35,674 nucleotides of DNA from Roridomyces roridus (lineage: Eukaryota > Basidiomycota > Agaricomycetes > Agaricales > Mycenaceae). Every line of letters begins with the position of its first letter. Position 1 is the stretch's first letter. The position numbers were made by a program, and so were the translations under genes. The notes under the pieces are model-generated. The model was not told the origin of the DNA and made no database searches. It saw only the letters and a list, made by a program, of their open reading frames with translations. The DNA lies in NCBI GenBank assembly GCA_029378245.1, contig JARKIF010000276.1, forward strand, positions 1 through 35,674, in the 5' to 3' direction. Of this stretch, positions 1 to 12,999 are shown in pieces.

Positions 1-157
1 TAAAAGATAGGAGCATCATGTTTGGATTTGCCAAACAATTTCGGTCTTTTGATCCGCTACACAAGTTCAAAACTATTCAACACTTGCAATTCACACTCTC
101 TTTGCGCATCTTAATCTTCAATTCAACCCAGAGAAATATACATGATTCCAACCCTAT

Positions 158-1736
158 TCAAACCGGAAACGACTGAGAACGCACAGACTGAATCCACGCG
201 GCCGTGGCACCGGGGTACTACGCCCAAGATTAGACGAGAAATACTCCTAGGACGACAACGCCTTCTTACCTCCAAACCATGGCTCCGCATCTAACACAGC
301 GGTAAGCATTCAGGGTAATAGATGCATGGAATTCTGCTCACTCCATCCTTGAGCTTTCGCCCGTGTGCCAAACAACCCAAGCCAAAGTCGCGGCGCGACG
401 TACCCATATTACCGCCTCTCCCGAGTGTGCTCGGGTTTGCCGATGACCAGCTTTGAGCAGCGGCCATCCCCACTGGCGTGCGATTTGAAAGAGGGCCGAG
501 TTGGGCCAGGTGCTCGACGATGAGTTCAATAAACCAGTGCAGGTAGTGTACTCTTTGGAGCCCTCTGGGAATCCATCAGAGCAGTCCCACACGGAATTTC
601 GAACCTACGATTGTAGAACTGGCAAAGTCTGATTCAGATTGCTGACCATCCAAAGAAGCCTCACCTGGACATTGTACCAGTCAATCAAATTCCCAACGCA
701 GCATCAACCGCTAAGTATCCGCCACCGCCCCATATTTTTGGTGAAAACCTGAAGATGGTTGGTTTCCAGAGACAGGTAGAAATACATATCCGAACTTACC
801 ACGGTGCAACAGCTAACAAACAGTCAACATGATTTCTGACACGAATCAGCAATGACTTACGCGCATGGGTAATAATATATTGCCTTGGGGAAGAATAGTA
901 CGCAGCTGAGTTGTAAAGCTGATAAGCCAGTTCTAACCGTGGATTTCAGATCAAAAGTATCATCAAACACGTGACACTTCCGTACTACCTCGGCTTTGCC
1001 ATCCCCAGCGTCAAACGCGTTAAGTCCTGTACTCGTCAGTCCCGGTGCAAGAAGACACAGTGAAAAGGACCTCGAAATCAACGTCCAAGCCGTCCAGATC
1101 ATTCTGAACTACGAAATTTGCCATGGTAGTCGCCTGGCGGTAGTCTTCAAAAAAATCGCTACGAAACGAAGAGTAAAGTACCTACAATCGCAATCGGATC
1201 CACCCAGTAGAGACCGGAACATCCGTCGACCCAAAGGCGGACACGAGAAGTTGATTCCAGCGTTGGCGAATGGGTCTTGACAGAACTCCGTTGCGCGGCA
1301 GTCAAAGTCGTCCATCTTCCACCTTGAAAAAGCTACCTCCAAGTCCCCTCGTTTTTTGGGAACCATGACTCACCTTGTCCCACGCGCCTTCAACAAGCAA
1401 GAATCCCAGGATGCTAAATCACGGTCAGTGATTTGAACACGTCTCACTGCGACGAACAAAACATTATAGCCTACCAAACAATCAGCATTCGCCTCCACTG
1501 TGTTGCATGTAACTTACAGTGAGAGCGGACACCGCCGGCGGCCCAGTGGTCCCAGACACATACTGATCTCCATAGACCACCCAGTGAGGAGCAGCCGGAG
1601 TAGCTCGTGCCAATACATCACGGGCTTGTTTGTCGAGCCCATCCTCGGCGTTGGCGGGGAAAGCCTTGACGCGAGTGAGGAGAAAGAGGAGGGATATAAT
1701 CGCAAGAAAGAGACGGTTGAAAACGGTCGGCGGCAT
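158..1736 (-). pseudogene. GH18 chitinase-like secreted protein, copy A (decayed)
   Basis: Remnant of a secreted glycoside hydrolase family 18 protein. The start at 1736 gives a hydrophobic signal peptide (MPPTVFNRLFLAIISLLFLL). Exons can still be followed: GYNVL near 1455, FLLVEGAWDK near 1390, the GH18 signature DGLDVDFE near 1075-1100, LVIGKP near 440, GAMVW near 265 and the terminal AWIQSVRSQSFPV ending at 158. Intron borders at several junctions match those of copy B. The pieces lie in different frames: single-base losses are visible near 1265 (before FANAGI), near 1251 (before LLVSAFG) and near 1018 (before NAFDAG), and more breaks occur around 360-430. The DxxDxDxE catalytic glutamate is present, but no continuous product is possible. 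It is a diverged tandem paralogue of the next gene, not a recent copy. Confidence 0.8.
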
Positions 1737-2185
1737 CTTCAGTATCACCAGTTCAACGCTCGGACATCTTATATCCTCACTGCTGGATAGAACTCGGAAA
1801 AAGTACAAGTATGTTGCACGATAAAGCTGTAGCAGAATGTCTACAAGGATCGTTTTGGGGCGCAATGTGATCATGCGATAAAACCCTTGGTCGGATAACT
1901 GGAATAGACAAGAGTGTCGCGTGCAAGATAGAGTCACGATGCAGGATCCTTATTGTTGAGAAGAACGCAGCACATTTGCTCGTTGTTCAAAATTGGGAAG
2001 CCTACACGAGTGGGAGGCTCAAGCCGGCCAGCACCTCAGGCCCGGGACTCCAGCTCCGGACTTGTTCTTGTTAGTTACGCCGTGCATTCATCCGCCGCTG
2101 GTTGAGGTTATCCGATAAAAAAACGATGCCGTATATTCAATCCAACCCAACCACTATGTACCCCAAAAAAGAACCGCATGACCCC

Positions 2186-3641
2186 TCATTGGAGTGGGAA
2201 CGACCCATTCCGCACTGTACTAATCCACGCACTCGCAGCTCCCGGAAACTCCCAAACGCTAACGCCGCCCGCTGCCGAAGAATGAGATTAGAGATAAAGG
2301 TGATAGAAGGACTCACTCCAGCCACCATTCACAGCCGTCTTCAAGCACCAGCGAGTGTAGCAGGCGCGATGAACCCATCAGAAGCTGCGGTACTTGTTGC
2401 CGGCTTTCCGACGACCAGCTTCGACAAGGGAACCCCATTGGCTGCGATCTGGAAGAGTGCGCTCTGAGGAAATGTGCTGGAAGATTGGGCTGGCGAGTGA
2501 GGTAAATGATCCGATTCAATAGCGGAGAGATTCGACTCACCCAAGAGTCCAGAGCATGTGACGTATTCTTTGCTGCCTTCTGTTCAAGGGGTCAGGTGGG
2601 GACTGTTTCCCGGACGATTCGGCATACGGTTGTAAAACTTTGAAACGTTATGGGTACTGTGCCATTTGATAGTCCGAGGCACTCACTTGAATATTGTACC
2701 AGTCAATCAAATTCCCGACAACCGAATGCACTTTCAGGTAGCCTCCACCGCCCCAGATGTTGGGAGAGAACCTAATGCTCGTGAACACACCATCGAAGAG
2801 TTCCAGAATAGTTTACCAGGGTGCGACAGCTGGGTATCATGTCAGAAATTATCTTCCAATCAAATGAATGCCATACGAGCGTGAGTAATGATGTATTGGC
2901 CTTGCGGGAGAAGGGAGCGAAGCTGAGTGGTGAAGCTGATGATCCATGCCTGCGTTTTTTTTTGTTGAGATGAGGAGCTAGGACGACGCTGAATATCCAT
3001 ACCTCGGCCTTCCCACTGCCACCGTCCAAAGAGTTGAAATCCTCATAGTCAACGTCGATCCCTTTGGAGTGTCATGCGAAAAATCGGAACGATACTGAGA
3101 ATAGCACACCGTCGAGATCGTGGTCCTTGACCCACTGGGCCATGGTGTTCGCAGTCGTGATCGGATTTGCACCATTGGTCGTCGGCGCATCTTCTGAACC
3201 AAAAGCCGAGACTATCAACTTGATTCCTGCTGCAGCGTATTGAGCTTTGATGGTGGATCTTTGACTGCTTGACATGGAAGCCCATTGTTGTGCCTTGTCT
3301 TCGGCTCCGCTGACCATAAGGAACGAGATGGCACTGAGTAAAAGCTCAAAAAGACTCGATAACAAGCAATGCACGCTTTACAAGACGTTGAAACCCTGGA
3401 CGACGAGTGTGAGGTTGGACACAACGTGAAGGAGCGACAGCCTCACCGATATGGCAGAAACAGGTGGTGGCCAGGATCCAGAAGAGTCTGCGTCGCTGTA
3501 TACCAAGAACTTTGGCGAAGTAGTGATGTTATGGGAGGCAGAAATTGTACATGTTGTATTCACGGCAGCCGAGCTGGTGGGTGCGAAGTGAAGAAACATG
3601 GAGGCGATGGCGGCGAGTGTGGTCCAACGGAAGGAGATCAT
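2186..3641 (-). CDS. GH18 chitinase-like secreted protein, copy B (one frame break)
   Basis: Probable secreted glycoside hydrolase family 18 enzyme or chitin-binding relative. Eleven exons can be placed (3447-3641, 3382-3395, 3110-3333, 3003-3061, 2877-2949, 2817-2829, 2687-2771, 2628-2637, 2541-2579, 2317-2489, 2186-2271). They begin with a signal peptide (MISFRWTTLAAIASMFLHFA) and contain IKLIVSAFGSEDAP, the catalytic motif DGIDVDYE (D-x-x-D-x-D-x-E complete), NIWGGGGY, LSKLVVGKPA and the C-terminal GGVSVWEFPGAASAWI. Exon lengths sum to 971 nt, one short of a whole frame (323 aa). The missing base maps to about 2355-2358, where LAG must change frame to reach CLKTAVNGGWS. This may be a sequencing deletion or a recent lesion. 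Substrate is not known; the chitinase label rests on the family motif. Confidence 0.75.
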
Positions 3642-3683
3642 CTTGAAGGGTGACTTGGAAATAATACGCCAGCCATGCGATTT

Positions 3684-3689
3684 CTTATA
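3684..3689 (-). promoter_or_regulatory. TATA-like element upstream of GH18 copy B
   Basis: On the minus strand the sequence reads TATAAG about 45 bp before the start codon at 3641, a reasonable position for a fungal core promoter. There is no other support. Confidence 0.3.
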
Positions 3690-4295
3690 CTCTGCGAGTG
3701 GGAAGGAAGAATTCCAGAAAGACTGCGGAATGGATTCAGCAGATGAAATCCCGTAAAACCAAATCCTGATATAAAAAGAAAGAGTGGTGGATGCTGGCGA
3801 AAACGTAGTACTGTCGACGGAGTATGTGGGAAAAAATAGCCGGGAGCCAGCATTCCTCCAGACCGAGAGCGAATAAGATCCATTTCAGAGCGCATGGATT
3901 CTCCGGACGAGGAGAGGATTCCAGCCAAAGTAGTATTGCCAATTGCCGGGCCGAGTTCGGTCAAAGTTCGCGATTCAGGTGATGCTCGAGCAAGCACATT
4001 CGTGAGCATTCGTGGTCCAATGGCATCTGACCTGGTCAGGAGATTGTACAGCGAGAAAGTGAGAACCAAGCACATCCAGTCAATACATTGCGACTACGTG
4101 TCGATATTTCACTTTGACAGCCAAGGGTGAGTATGAATCCGCTCAAGGAGACATTACTCGTACTTGGCAGCCACAGAGAACGGAGTCGAGCGAATGGAAA
4201 CGCCTGAGGACAAAACAAGGTGGTGGACGAGATCAAGAGTGATCAATGGCAGTGTCACCTAATTGCACTTGCTCTGCACCATGTCCAACGTGTAA
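3690..4295. other. Intergenic region between GH18 copy B and p24-like gene
   Basis: This divergent interval holds no gene I can defend. A minus-strand open frame runs from 4075 to 3638. It starts with a hydrophobic stretch and contains LARASPES, faintly like the LARATPA of GH18 copy A just after its signal peptide, but nothing downstream of it resembles GH18. It most likely contains the two promoters and 5' leaders. Confidence 0.4.
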
Positions 4296-5302
4296 ATGTC
4301 TTCAAGCGTCGGAACTGCATTTCTCGGTGACAAAAGACGTCGTCTCCTCTCATCCTCCACGGCGTCAAATTCCACACCACCCTCATCTCCACCAGCCACC
4401 TCAATGTCTGGCGTCTTCTCTGCTCTGCCTTCCCCACCTCCAACTGCAGAGGTGCCGCCCGAAACCGCGGCACGCGCACCCAAAAAGACAGAGGACATAC
4501 CTGCCCATCCCCGGCTGTCATCGACTCTGCTCTATCACTCGAATTACGCTTGCGCTGGCTCGAGGCCATCTTGCTTGGAGTGAAGCAGGACGCTACCAAC
4601 AGAAAGGTGCCGGCACAAGGCGAGACTCACTCTCTACTCAGAGCCGCCGAGGACCTTCAAACGCGTTTGAACCGCATCGTGAATGGGAACGACGGCCTCC
4701 GGCGGTTCATGGATCAATGTATGCCATTATCTCATCTTCCGTCTCGTAGAGTTCAACGACCACAGATGACCGACATGCCCACCTTCTCACCCCCTCATTC
4801 GCGCTTTCAGAAACAACCCAAGCACCTACATTCTCCAGCATGTCCGCAAGCGAGCTCGAAGCCTTCCTGATTGAAATGGAACCCGACATCCGCGCTGCTG
4901 AGCGCGACATGCAAGAAATCGAGGTGTTGGAGGAAAGAGGCGTTACAGGGGCGGGCAAGTTGGGTGGTATGTGCATTCCCACGTACACACACGCGCCATA
5001 CTCACTCTGCGTAGACTACGAAGCTCTCCAGCCACGATTGGATGCTTTGCTCAAGGCTCACGGGGAGGATGTAGAACGCGCTGCGGCGTTGGAAAAACGC
5101 GTAGCAAGACTCATGGAGAGCCATGCTACCCAGGTCTGCCGCGTTTGCGTTTGCATTCATCTGACACATCACCAATACTTTCCAGGTCGATGCCCTATCC
5201 GAACTCTTTGTTGCATGGGACGACACGCTAATGGACGCCGAGGATAAGATCATACGACTGGAGAAAGATCGCAACGAGAGGCAACGGTTAGGTTTGGAAT
5301 AA
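4296..5302 (+). CDS. Dynactin subunit p24 (DCTN3)-like coiled-coil protein, one frame break
   Basis: Helical, coiled-coil protein resembling the p24/p22 subunit of dynactin, which sits in the shoulder of the dynein activator complex. Four exons: 4296-4718, 4766-4966, 5015-5133, 5186-5302, joined by introns of 47, 48 and 52 nt. The N-terminal ~70 residues are Ser/Pro-rich. Then follow LELRLRWLEAILLG, a helical core, and near the C-terminus LSELFVAWDDTLMDAED, which lines up with the LSKQFVQWDELLCQLE region of animal p24. Exon lengths sum to 860 nt, one short of a full frame (286 aa). The frame changes in a C run near 4508-4512, where PAH must shift to reach PAVIDSAL. No credible intron explains it, so one C is probably missing. 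The family call is by remembered pattern only; a generic coiled-coil protein is the alternative. Confidence 0.6.
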
Positions 5303-5362
5303 TCGGTAAGCCCTGTTGCGATTCAAGTTATGATTAAATACATATTCCTTAGCCCCACTAAT

Positions 5363-6727
5363 TTAATCCTGGATCTGGACCTTGATCGCACCCTGCGCAG
5401 GGTCAGCAGCGACATGGAACGCCGAGACTGCATCTTCGAGCTTGAAGCGATGAGTGACGAGAGGCTTGACATCGATCAACCCTCCCGCGACGAGTCGGAT
5501 GGCCTTGGGGTACTGGTTGGCGTAACGGTATTGGAAGCTGACGTCGATTTCGTTGGCGCTCAGGTGCATGAAAGGGAACTAATGCGCTTAGTCATGTACT
5601 TGGGCATACCAAAGGAGCTTTACTCACAACCTGTTCGTTCTTGCCCACGCCAATGATGAAAACCTTGCCGCCAAATTGCATGGACTGAGAACAAGGTCAA
5701 AAACAAGTATCATAGCCCACGCAAATCTCACATGGACAGCGGTGTGCACACTGCTCTCGACGCCAGTGCACTCCATTGCGAGCTTGAGGGCACCTCCGGC
5801 AGCTGCTTTGATTTCCTCGGCCTGTTCTTTGGGCGTAGAACCGCGTTTGATCAAGACAGTGCGCACACCAGGAACCAACTGTTTTGCAAAGTCCAGCCGA
5901 TTTTGGAAAAGGTCGGTGATGACGATGGGTTCTGCGCCTCCCGCGCGTGCGGAGAGCAGGGAGACGAGTCCAATTGGGCCAGCGCCACTGCAAAAAGGGT
6001 CAGAACCAAGCAAAATTACCCTCCGTGGGACGGATCACACCAAATGAGAACGGGGTCTCCGAGTCTGAGGCCTGCACGCTCAATGCCAGCCAATGCGACA
6101 GCCAGGGGCTCGCACAGAGAACCTTCTTCGAAAGACACGTTATCCGGAAGACGGTGCAACCATTGAGCAGGGTGGAGATGCCAGCGAGTGAGAGTACCTG
6201 GGAAACCCCCTGTAAGAAACGGACACTCGAAGCAAGAACGGATGCAAACCGTGGAAGGGCGGGGTCGAGAAAAAGACGACGTCCGGGCACGCGTTGTACC
6301 TCCCCGTGCGGCAAGCATCGCACGACGGCTGCGAGCACGGCACACCCGCCTCGATAGCCACCCTGTCGCCAACTTTCCACTGCGTCACCCCCTCACCAAC
6401 CTCGACGACCTCCCCAGCCGACTCGTGGCCCGATCCACACTCATCCGTGACCACCATCGAGTCGCCAATCCTGCCATGCTGCCAGAAGTGGACGTCGCTA
6501 CCACAGATGCCCGTTGCGCGGACGTGCAGGAGGACTTGACCTGGACCGGGCTTGGGTTTTGGTTTTTCGACGAGATGAATCTCATGAGCGGGGTTATAAA
6601 AGGCGGCGATGTTGGCGGTGGGCGCAGGGGTCTCTCCAGTAGCGAGAATCCTGAAATCGGGATGCTTCAGAACCTTGAGAGGGCTGTAGATTTCTGCATT
6701 CCCGGCTTGTACAGTGGTCGTCGACAT
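5363..6727 (-). CDS. Zinc-dependent polyol dehydrogenase (L-arabinitol/xylitol/sorbitol type)
   Basis: Medium-chain alcohol dehydrogenase of the polyol group, oxidising a sugar alcohol with NAD+ in pentose or hexitol catabolism. Five exons (6250-6727, 6041-6197, 5732-5987, 5628-5684, 5363-5578) sum to 1164 nt, giving 387 aa with no breaks. Visible motifs are the catalytic-zinc segment [13 protein letters not shown] followed by GHESAGEV, the structural-zinc cysteines in [17 protein letters not shown], the Rossmann motif [11 protein letters not shown], and an Asp in [10 protein letters not shown] that favours NAD+ over NADP+. The [10 protein letters not shown] string is typical of L-arabinitol 4-dehydrogenases, but xylitol or sorbitol dehydrogenase cannot be excluded. 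The N-terminus is about 35 residues longer than usual. Its stop faces the p24-like stop only 60 bp away (convergent). Confidence 0.85.
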
Positions 6728-6893
6728 GGTAAAGAGCAGGATAAACGTTCGGAATCGATAAACTTTCTTATGTCGCTGTCCCTATGGTCGCTGACCACAA
6801 GACCCCTTTGCCCGGGCCGGGAGTTCCGGCCCGGCACTGCCGCTATCGGTTGGTTGATAAATTTTATTTCCGCTGAAAAATACAATATGTTTC

Positions 6894-8625
<1,732 letters not shown>

Positions 8626-8825
8626 ATCACACGCAGGTCAGAGGCAGGTATCAAGGCGCGGTGGCTGAGAGATGGAGAAGGAAGAACAGGTAGTTGCCTG
8701 TTGCTACATCAATTATTTGCATCAAGATCCCGCCTTTGCGCTCCAGCTCCTCCTCCCCCTCCTTCATCTCCTGCTCACCCACTTGCCGCTCAGCCACCCA
8801 CACTCGACAAACTGCACTACACGCA
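8626..8825. promoter_or_regulatory. Shared divergent promoter, NDR kinase / PRP4
   Basis: The 200 bp between the start codons of the NDR kinase and the Prp4 gene must carry both promoters. The plus-strand half is pyrimidine-rich (CTCC/TCCT tracts at about 8735-8800) just before the PRP4 start, as is common upstream of fungal housekeeping genes. No TATA box is obvious. Confidence 0.4.
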
Positions 8826-10696
8826 ATGGACTTTGACTCTCTCGTCGACGATGGCCACTACCTCGGCTCGGAGCGCGTCAGAGAAGAAAATCGGGTCATC
8901 CTCGACGAGCTTGAGCGCAAAAAGAAGGCGAGAACCATGGCAGTCCCTACCGACGACAATCGCGTAAAAGCCAGGCTACGCGAAATTGGAGAACCTATCA
9001 CTCTTTTTGGAGAACGGGTGTGTTCACTATATACTCGGTCTCGTTGAGAAACTCAGAGAAATGTACAGGCTGCCGATCGACGCGACCGACTCATCTATGT
9101 GACTTCCCAAATCAATGCAGCCCGCGGGGACGATCCCATGCAGGTGGACGACGAGTCCTCGGATGATAGCGAAGAAGAGGTCCGTCCTTTGTGTGCATCT
9201 GGGCAAGAGACCTTTTTCGAAAGTTTGGTCAGGAAGAAGAATTCTACTCCCCAGGCTCCTTGGAACTGCTTGACGCTAGGAGACGCATAGCGGAATATTC
9301 TCTGCCCAGGTTGGATTGATTTAATCCAGTGAAACACAAGGCAAGGTGCTTACTTGTGCTGCTTTCCTTTCGGCAGAGCTCAAAACCGCGTCGCCCAACA
9401 GCGAATAGACAGCAAATCTTTGGATCTCGGCAGAATTGTGGATATCCGAAAGAAGGTTTTTGCACAAGTCAAGGTGAGCGGTTGCTTTTTCTCGCTCGAC
9501 GCCTCAGAAACATTCGGGACCAGAAATTCACGAATCTTGGCTCCCAAATTGGCGACGAGCGTCCTATATCCCAAGTCCGTTTTGCTCCGAATAACCAAGT
9601 GCTCGCCACCGGCAGCTGGTCCGGCACGGTCAAATTATGGAATGTTCCCGCGTGCACACCCATACGTTCGTTGCGGGGTGAATCATTCATCTTCCTCCGC
9701 TCCTCTACTTCTCTAAATATGCGTATTAGGACACAGTGACCGCGTTGGCGGTGTCGCTTGGCACCCCAAAGCCACATTGTCCCAAAGTGAAAGCGTGGTA
9801 AATCTTGCCAGTGGAGCCGGCGATTCCAATGTGCACTTGTGGGCTTTGGACAGCGACACGCCGTTGTCCGTGATGAAAGGACATCAAGACCGCGTTTGCC
9901 GTGTCGACTTCCATCCTTCGGGGAACTACGTTGCCAGTGCAAGTTTCGACACCACATGGCGCCTGTGGGATGTGAATACTTCGAAAGAGTTGTTATTACA
10001 AGAGGGACATTCCAAAGAAGTCTATGCGGTGGAGTTTCAAGACGATGGCGCGCTGGTTGCTTCGGGGTACCCATTCCGGCCTATTTTTACTTGTCGATTT
10101 TGACGAAGTCTCAGAGGTCTCGATGCCATCGGCCGGGTATGGGATCTGCGTACAGGTAGAACCGCAATGGTCTTGGACGGACACGTTCAAGCCATCTATG
10201 CCATTGGATTCTCTCCGAACGGGTCCGTGAACGCCGCATTCCATCTTCATCATCTTACTTTGTACACAGATACCAGATCGCCACAGGTTCCGGAGACGAC
10301 ACGATCAGGATATGGGACATACGCTCGCTCAAGTCTCTGTACACAATCCCTGCGCATCTTTCCAACGTCTCTGACGTCCGCTTCTTCCACGCTGACGATG
10401 CGTTCTTCAAGCCTGGGCCCATCTCCTCGGACGCCATGGACGAGGACCAGAGCAACGATAAAGATGGTCCAGACTTGGCTTTGGAGGAATGGAAGTACCG
10501 ATCTGGACTCTTCTTCGCGAGCGCTGGTTACGATGGGCTGGTCAAGCTCTGGAGTGCAGACGATTGGCAGTTGCTCCGTACACTTTCCACGGATGCAGGT
10601 AAAGTCATGTCGGTCGATCTATCGAGTGATGGCAATCTACTCGCATCGGGCACGTATAATAGGAACTTCCAGCTGTTCTCTCCCGAGGATATCTAG
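8826..10696 (+). CDS. PRP4: U4/U6 small nuclear ribonucleoprotein Prp4 (PRPF4), WD40 protein
   Basis: Spliceosomal protein of the U4/U6 and U4/U6.U5 particles. Eight exons (8826-9017, 9069-9179, 9233-9309, 9377-9473, 9524-9677, 9730-10066, 10115-10222, 10270-10696) total 1503 nt, 500 aa, no breaks. The N-terminal SFM/PRP4 motif reads [17 protein letters not shown]; then [12 protein letters not shown], then [10 protein letters not shown] leading into the beta-propeller. WD repeats include [69 protein letters not shown] and [12 protein letters not shown]. The order and spacing match human PRPF4 closely. A fungus-specific acidic insert ([11 protein letters not shown]) lies before the last repeats. 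The acceptor at 9523 was chosen because it keeps frame into [12 protein letters not shown]; the earlier AG near 9507 would break it. Confidence 0.95.
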
Positions 10697-11197
10697 ACAA
10701 AAATTTCATGGCACGCGACTTGCGCGCGCGGTTGCAGGCGGTTGCTATGCGCGGAACTTGCGCGGGAAGAAGTTTTTTTTCCGGACCATCCCGCACATTT
10801 TTGAATCTCAATCGTTGTTCGATTGTTTGACAGTCAACCTCGTGGCTTGTGCAGCATTCTCAGCACATGGCCGAGTAGAATCCCAATAAGGGTTGCGTTC
10901 CGCTCCCGCTTGATCAATAAACCGCGTCGCTTGGCCTAGACAACCTTACAAGTAAGATGCGTCTGCCAAGATCTAGTCGGCCGGATTTTCTTTTCTTCCA
11001 AATTGCAAGTATGAAGTCATCAACCAGGCACGGCCATCCATAGTCGACGCGGAAAAAAACCAAATCACCAGAACCCCAAAAGCCCAAGCGATTCTTTCCA
11101 AGTTCCATGCCGTTATTCTGACCCTGCGTGTACCCCAAATCCGATCCATTATTTTTCGACGTAGCGATTAAATTTTACAACACGGGTATCTATCGTT
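10697..11197. other. Convergent 3' intergenic region
   Basis: This 500 bp interval lies between the stops of PRP4 and the short-chain dehydrogenase. It holds only short open frames without recognisable motifs. A poly-T/poly-A pair (near 10772-10780 and 11053-11060) could relate to 3' processing. Nothing else is seen. Confidence 0.5.
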
Positions 11198-12572
11198 TCA
11201 TGTTGAGTAGGTCAGGTCTCGCGACCATTCTTGGCTAGCCTCAAGATCCGCCTTGAGAGCAGTCCATTTTGCTTGGAAGCAGCCCTGGAAGACGAATGTT
11301 AGGCCATCAGTTTGATGAGTGCGGACAACAAACCTTTGCATCCTCGCCGAAAGCAATGCGGTATGGCGGCTTCTCCAAGTTGCTGAGCGCCCAGAATTTC
11401 TCAATGAGTTTTCCGGCGTCTTGCAGTACGGGGCTGTCGCCCTTGATCAAACCGACCGCCAGTTTGCGCACCTAGAGATCGAGGGGTTGATACACTGAGA
11501 AACCTCGGAAGGATAGCGCATACCTGGATGGATCCCAAGTTCTCGTTACCAGCGTAAGCGGGATGCACGTCCTCGACGACGGCATTGACCACGGTCATGT
11601 TGGCTGGAGGGACATGGTCGGAACATTGACATGAAGAATATCCGATCCACTTACTCTTGAACCAGCCAGGGCACAAGCACATGACCTTGATGTTCCATGC
11701 AGGGTCAAGTTCCTTGACCAAGGAGTCGGTGACGGCCTCCAAAGCTAGTCAGAAGAATCAGTCAAATGATGGGAGCAGATGGTCGTCGAGTCGCACCGAA
11801 TTTCCTGAGGAAAAATAGTTCAAAGAAGAGTCAGACAAGACAGAAGAAGCGCAAACGCACGTAGCGGCGTAGAAGCCAGCGCCGGGAGGAGCATCGACAC
11901 CAAACATGGAGCTCATGTTCATGAGGGTTCCACCGACAGGCTTGTTGACCTCGCGGAAGAACTTGATCCCTTCCTTGGTGACATTTACTGCGCCCCAGAA
12001 ATTGACCTGAGTGGGATTAAGACTTGCGCCTAAGGAAAGAGATGGATTTACCTCGAACTGATTCCGCGCCTTCTCATCGCTGGTGCCCTCGACCTCGCCA
12101 ATGATCCTGTATCTAGCGTTATTGCCTAATAAACACCTGAGAAAAAGAGCCTCGCCCGTATCCCGCGTTGTTGAATAGAATGTCAATGCGTCCAAAGGCC
12201 TCCTTGGCAGCAGCAAAGCCAGCTTTGATATCCTCTTCTTTGGTAACGTCAAGTTTGAGAACAATCAATTGCTCTTTGGTGTATTGAGCAGCAAGGCTGG
12301 CGATAACCTCCGGCTTGCGGAGGGTCGCGACGACCTATGCGGCAATTGAGACGGGCATGAGGAGCGGGGGTTGCGGACGAAGCACCTTTTCGCCGTTAGC
12401 AAGAGCCTTCTCGGCCATGAGCAGCCCAAAGCCCTATGAATAGTTCAGAAACCGTGCAAGTCAAAGTCGGCCAAACGTCGTACGCTGCTAGCGCCAGTGA
12501 CTGGAACATTGAATGAGCGACATTTCCACAAGCAAGTTTGGCCGACTTACTGAACCAAACTCGGGGGGCCAT
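11198..12572 (-). CDS. Short-chain dehydrogenase/reductase (SDR), 11 exons
   Basis: Classical NAD(P)-dependent SDR, probably cytosolic; substrate unknown. Exons: 12551-12572, 12484-12500, 12386-12433, 12156-12334, 12106-... within 12052-12106, 11861-12006, 11797-11804, 11655-11744, 11524-11603, 11334-11471, 11198-11284. They sum to 870 nt, 289 aa, unbroken. The cofactor motif TGASSGFG is assembled over the first three exons. Further motifs are LDVTKEEDI, NNAGYG, the catalytic Ser in MSSMFG, and YAATK (Tyr and Lys of YxxxK), where the 8-nt exon 11797-11804 supplies most of the Lys-Phe part. CPGWFKT follows. The intron at 12107-12155 needs a GC donor (GCGAGG..ACAG) to join YG to IIGEVEG. The sequence resembles the large group of basidiomycete SDRs annotated as short-chain oxidoreductases. 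Confidence 0.9.
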
Positions 12573-12732
12573 GATAGTTGAAAGAGAGAAAGAAAGGTAT
12601 GTGTGTCCCAAGTGCAGGCGTATTACTTATTTATGCGACGTCCGCGCTGGTCCGGCCTCCGTGGTGATTTGAAATTCCAGGTTGCGTTGACGAAGAAACA
12701 AAACGTCGCAAAATAGACCCTATTTGACCGGA

Positions 12733-12999
12733 ATGCTGAAAGACTTGTGCGATATCACCGGCGAAAGCCGGCAAGGCATCCAGAAGATTCTGAAGAGCGC
12801 GGGACGGTTAATCCAAGGCGATAGATGTCGGTTAGGTGTTACATTCAAATTCACCAAATGGGTAAAGGAACGTGAAGAAGAGTGGAGTGCGAAGACGTGC
12901 GAGCTGACGGGGGTCGCGGAGACCGTCTACAGGCACCAGGTAGCCAGGGTATTAGGCCAGGGTCGCCCTGGGTCGCCGCCAAGTCAGTTTGAGGTTTGA
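12733..12999 (+). CDS. Uncertain small ORF, unknown function
   Basis: An 88-residue frame starting MLKDLCDITGESRQGIQKIL and rich in charged residues (KFTKWVKEREEEWSAKTCEL). Its composition looks more like a helical soluble protein than random translation. I recognise no family. It could be a small gene, one exon of a larger gene, or a fragment of a transposon-borne protein. No TATA box or intron signals support transcription. Confidence 0.2.
   Translation: MLKDLCDITGESRQGIQKILKSAGRLIQGDRCRLGVTFKFTKWVKEREEEWSAKTCELTGVAETVYRHQVARVLGQGRPGSPPSQFEV

Noticed and set aside
3638..4075. 145-codon minus-strand frame with hydrophobic start, considered as a third GH18 copy
   Set aside because: Only a short LARASPES-like string resembles copy A. 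No GH18 core motif follows, and the frame overlaps the expected promoter and leader of copy B.
4246..4749. 167-codon plus-strand frame overlapping the p24-like gene
   Set aside because: His/Pro/Arg-rich shadow frame. The overlapping coiled-coil frame has four phased exons and a recognisable C-terminal region.
9329..9739. Open frame suggesting an alternative N-terminal exon of Prp4
   Set aside because: It crosses the introns at 9310-9376 and 9474-9523. The spliced path matches the Prp4 family and keeps exact phase.
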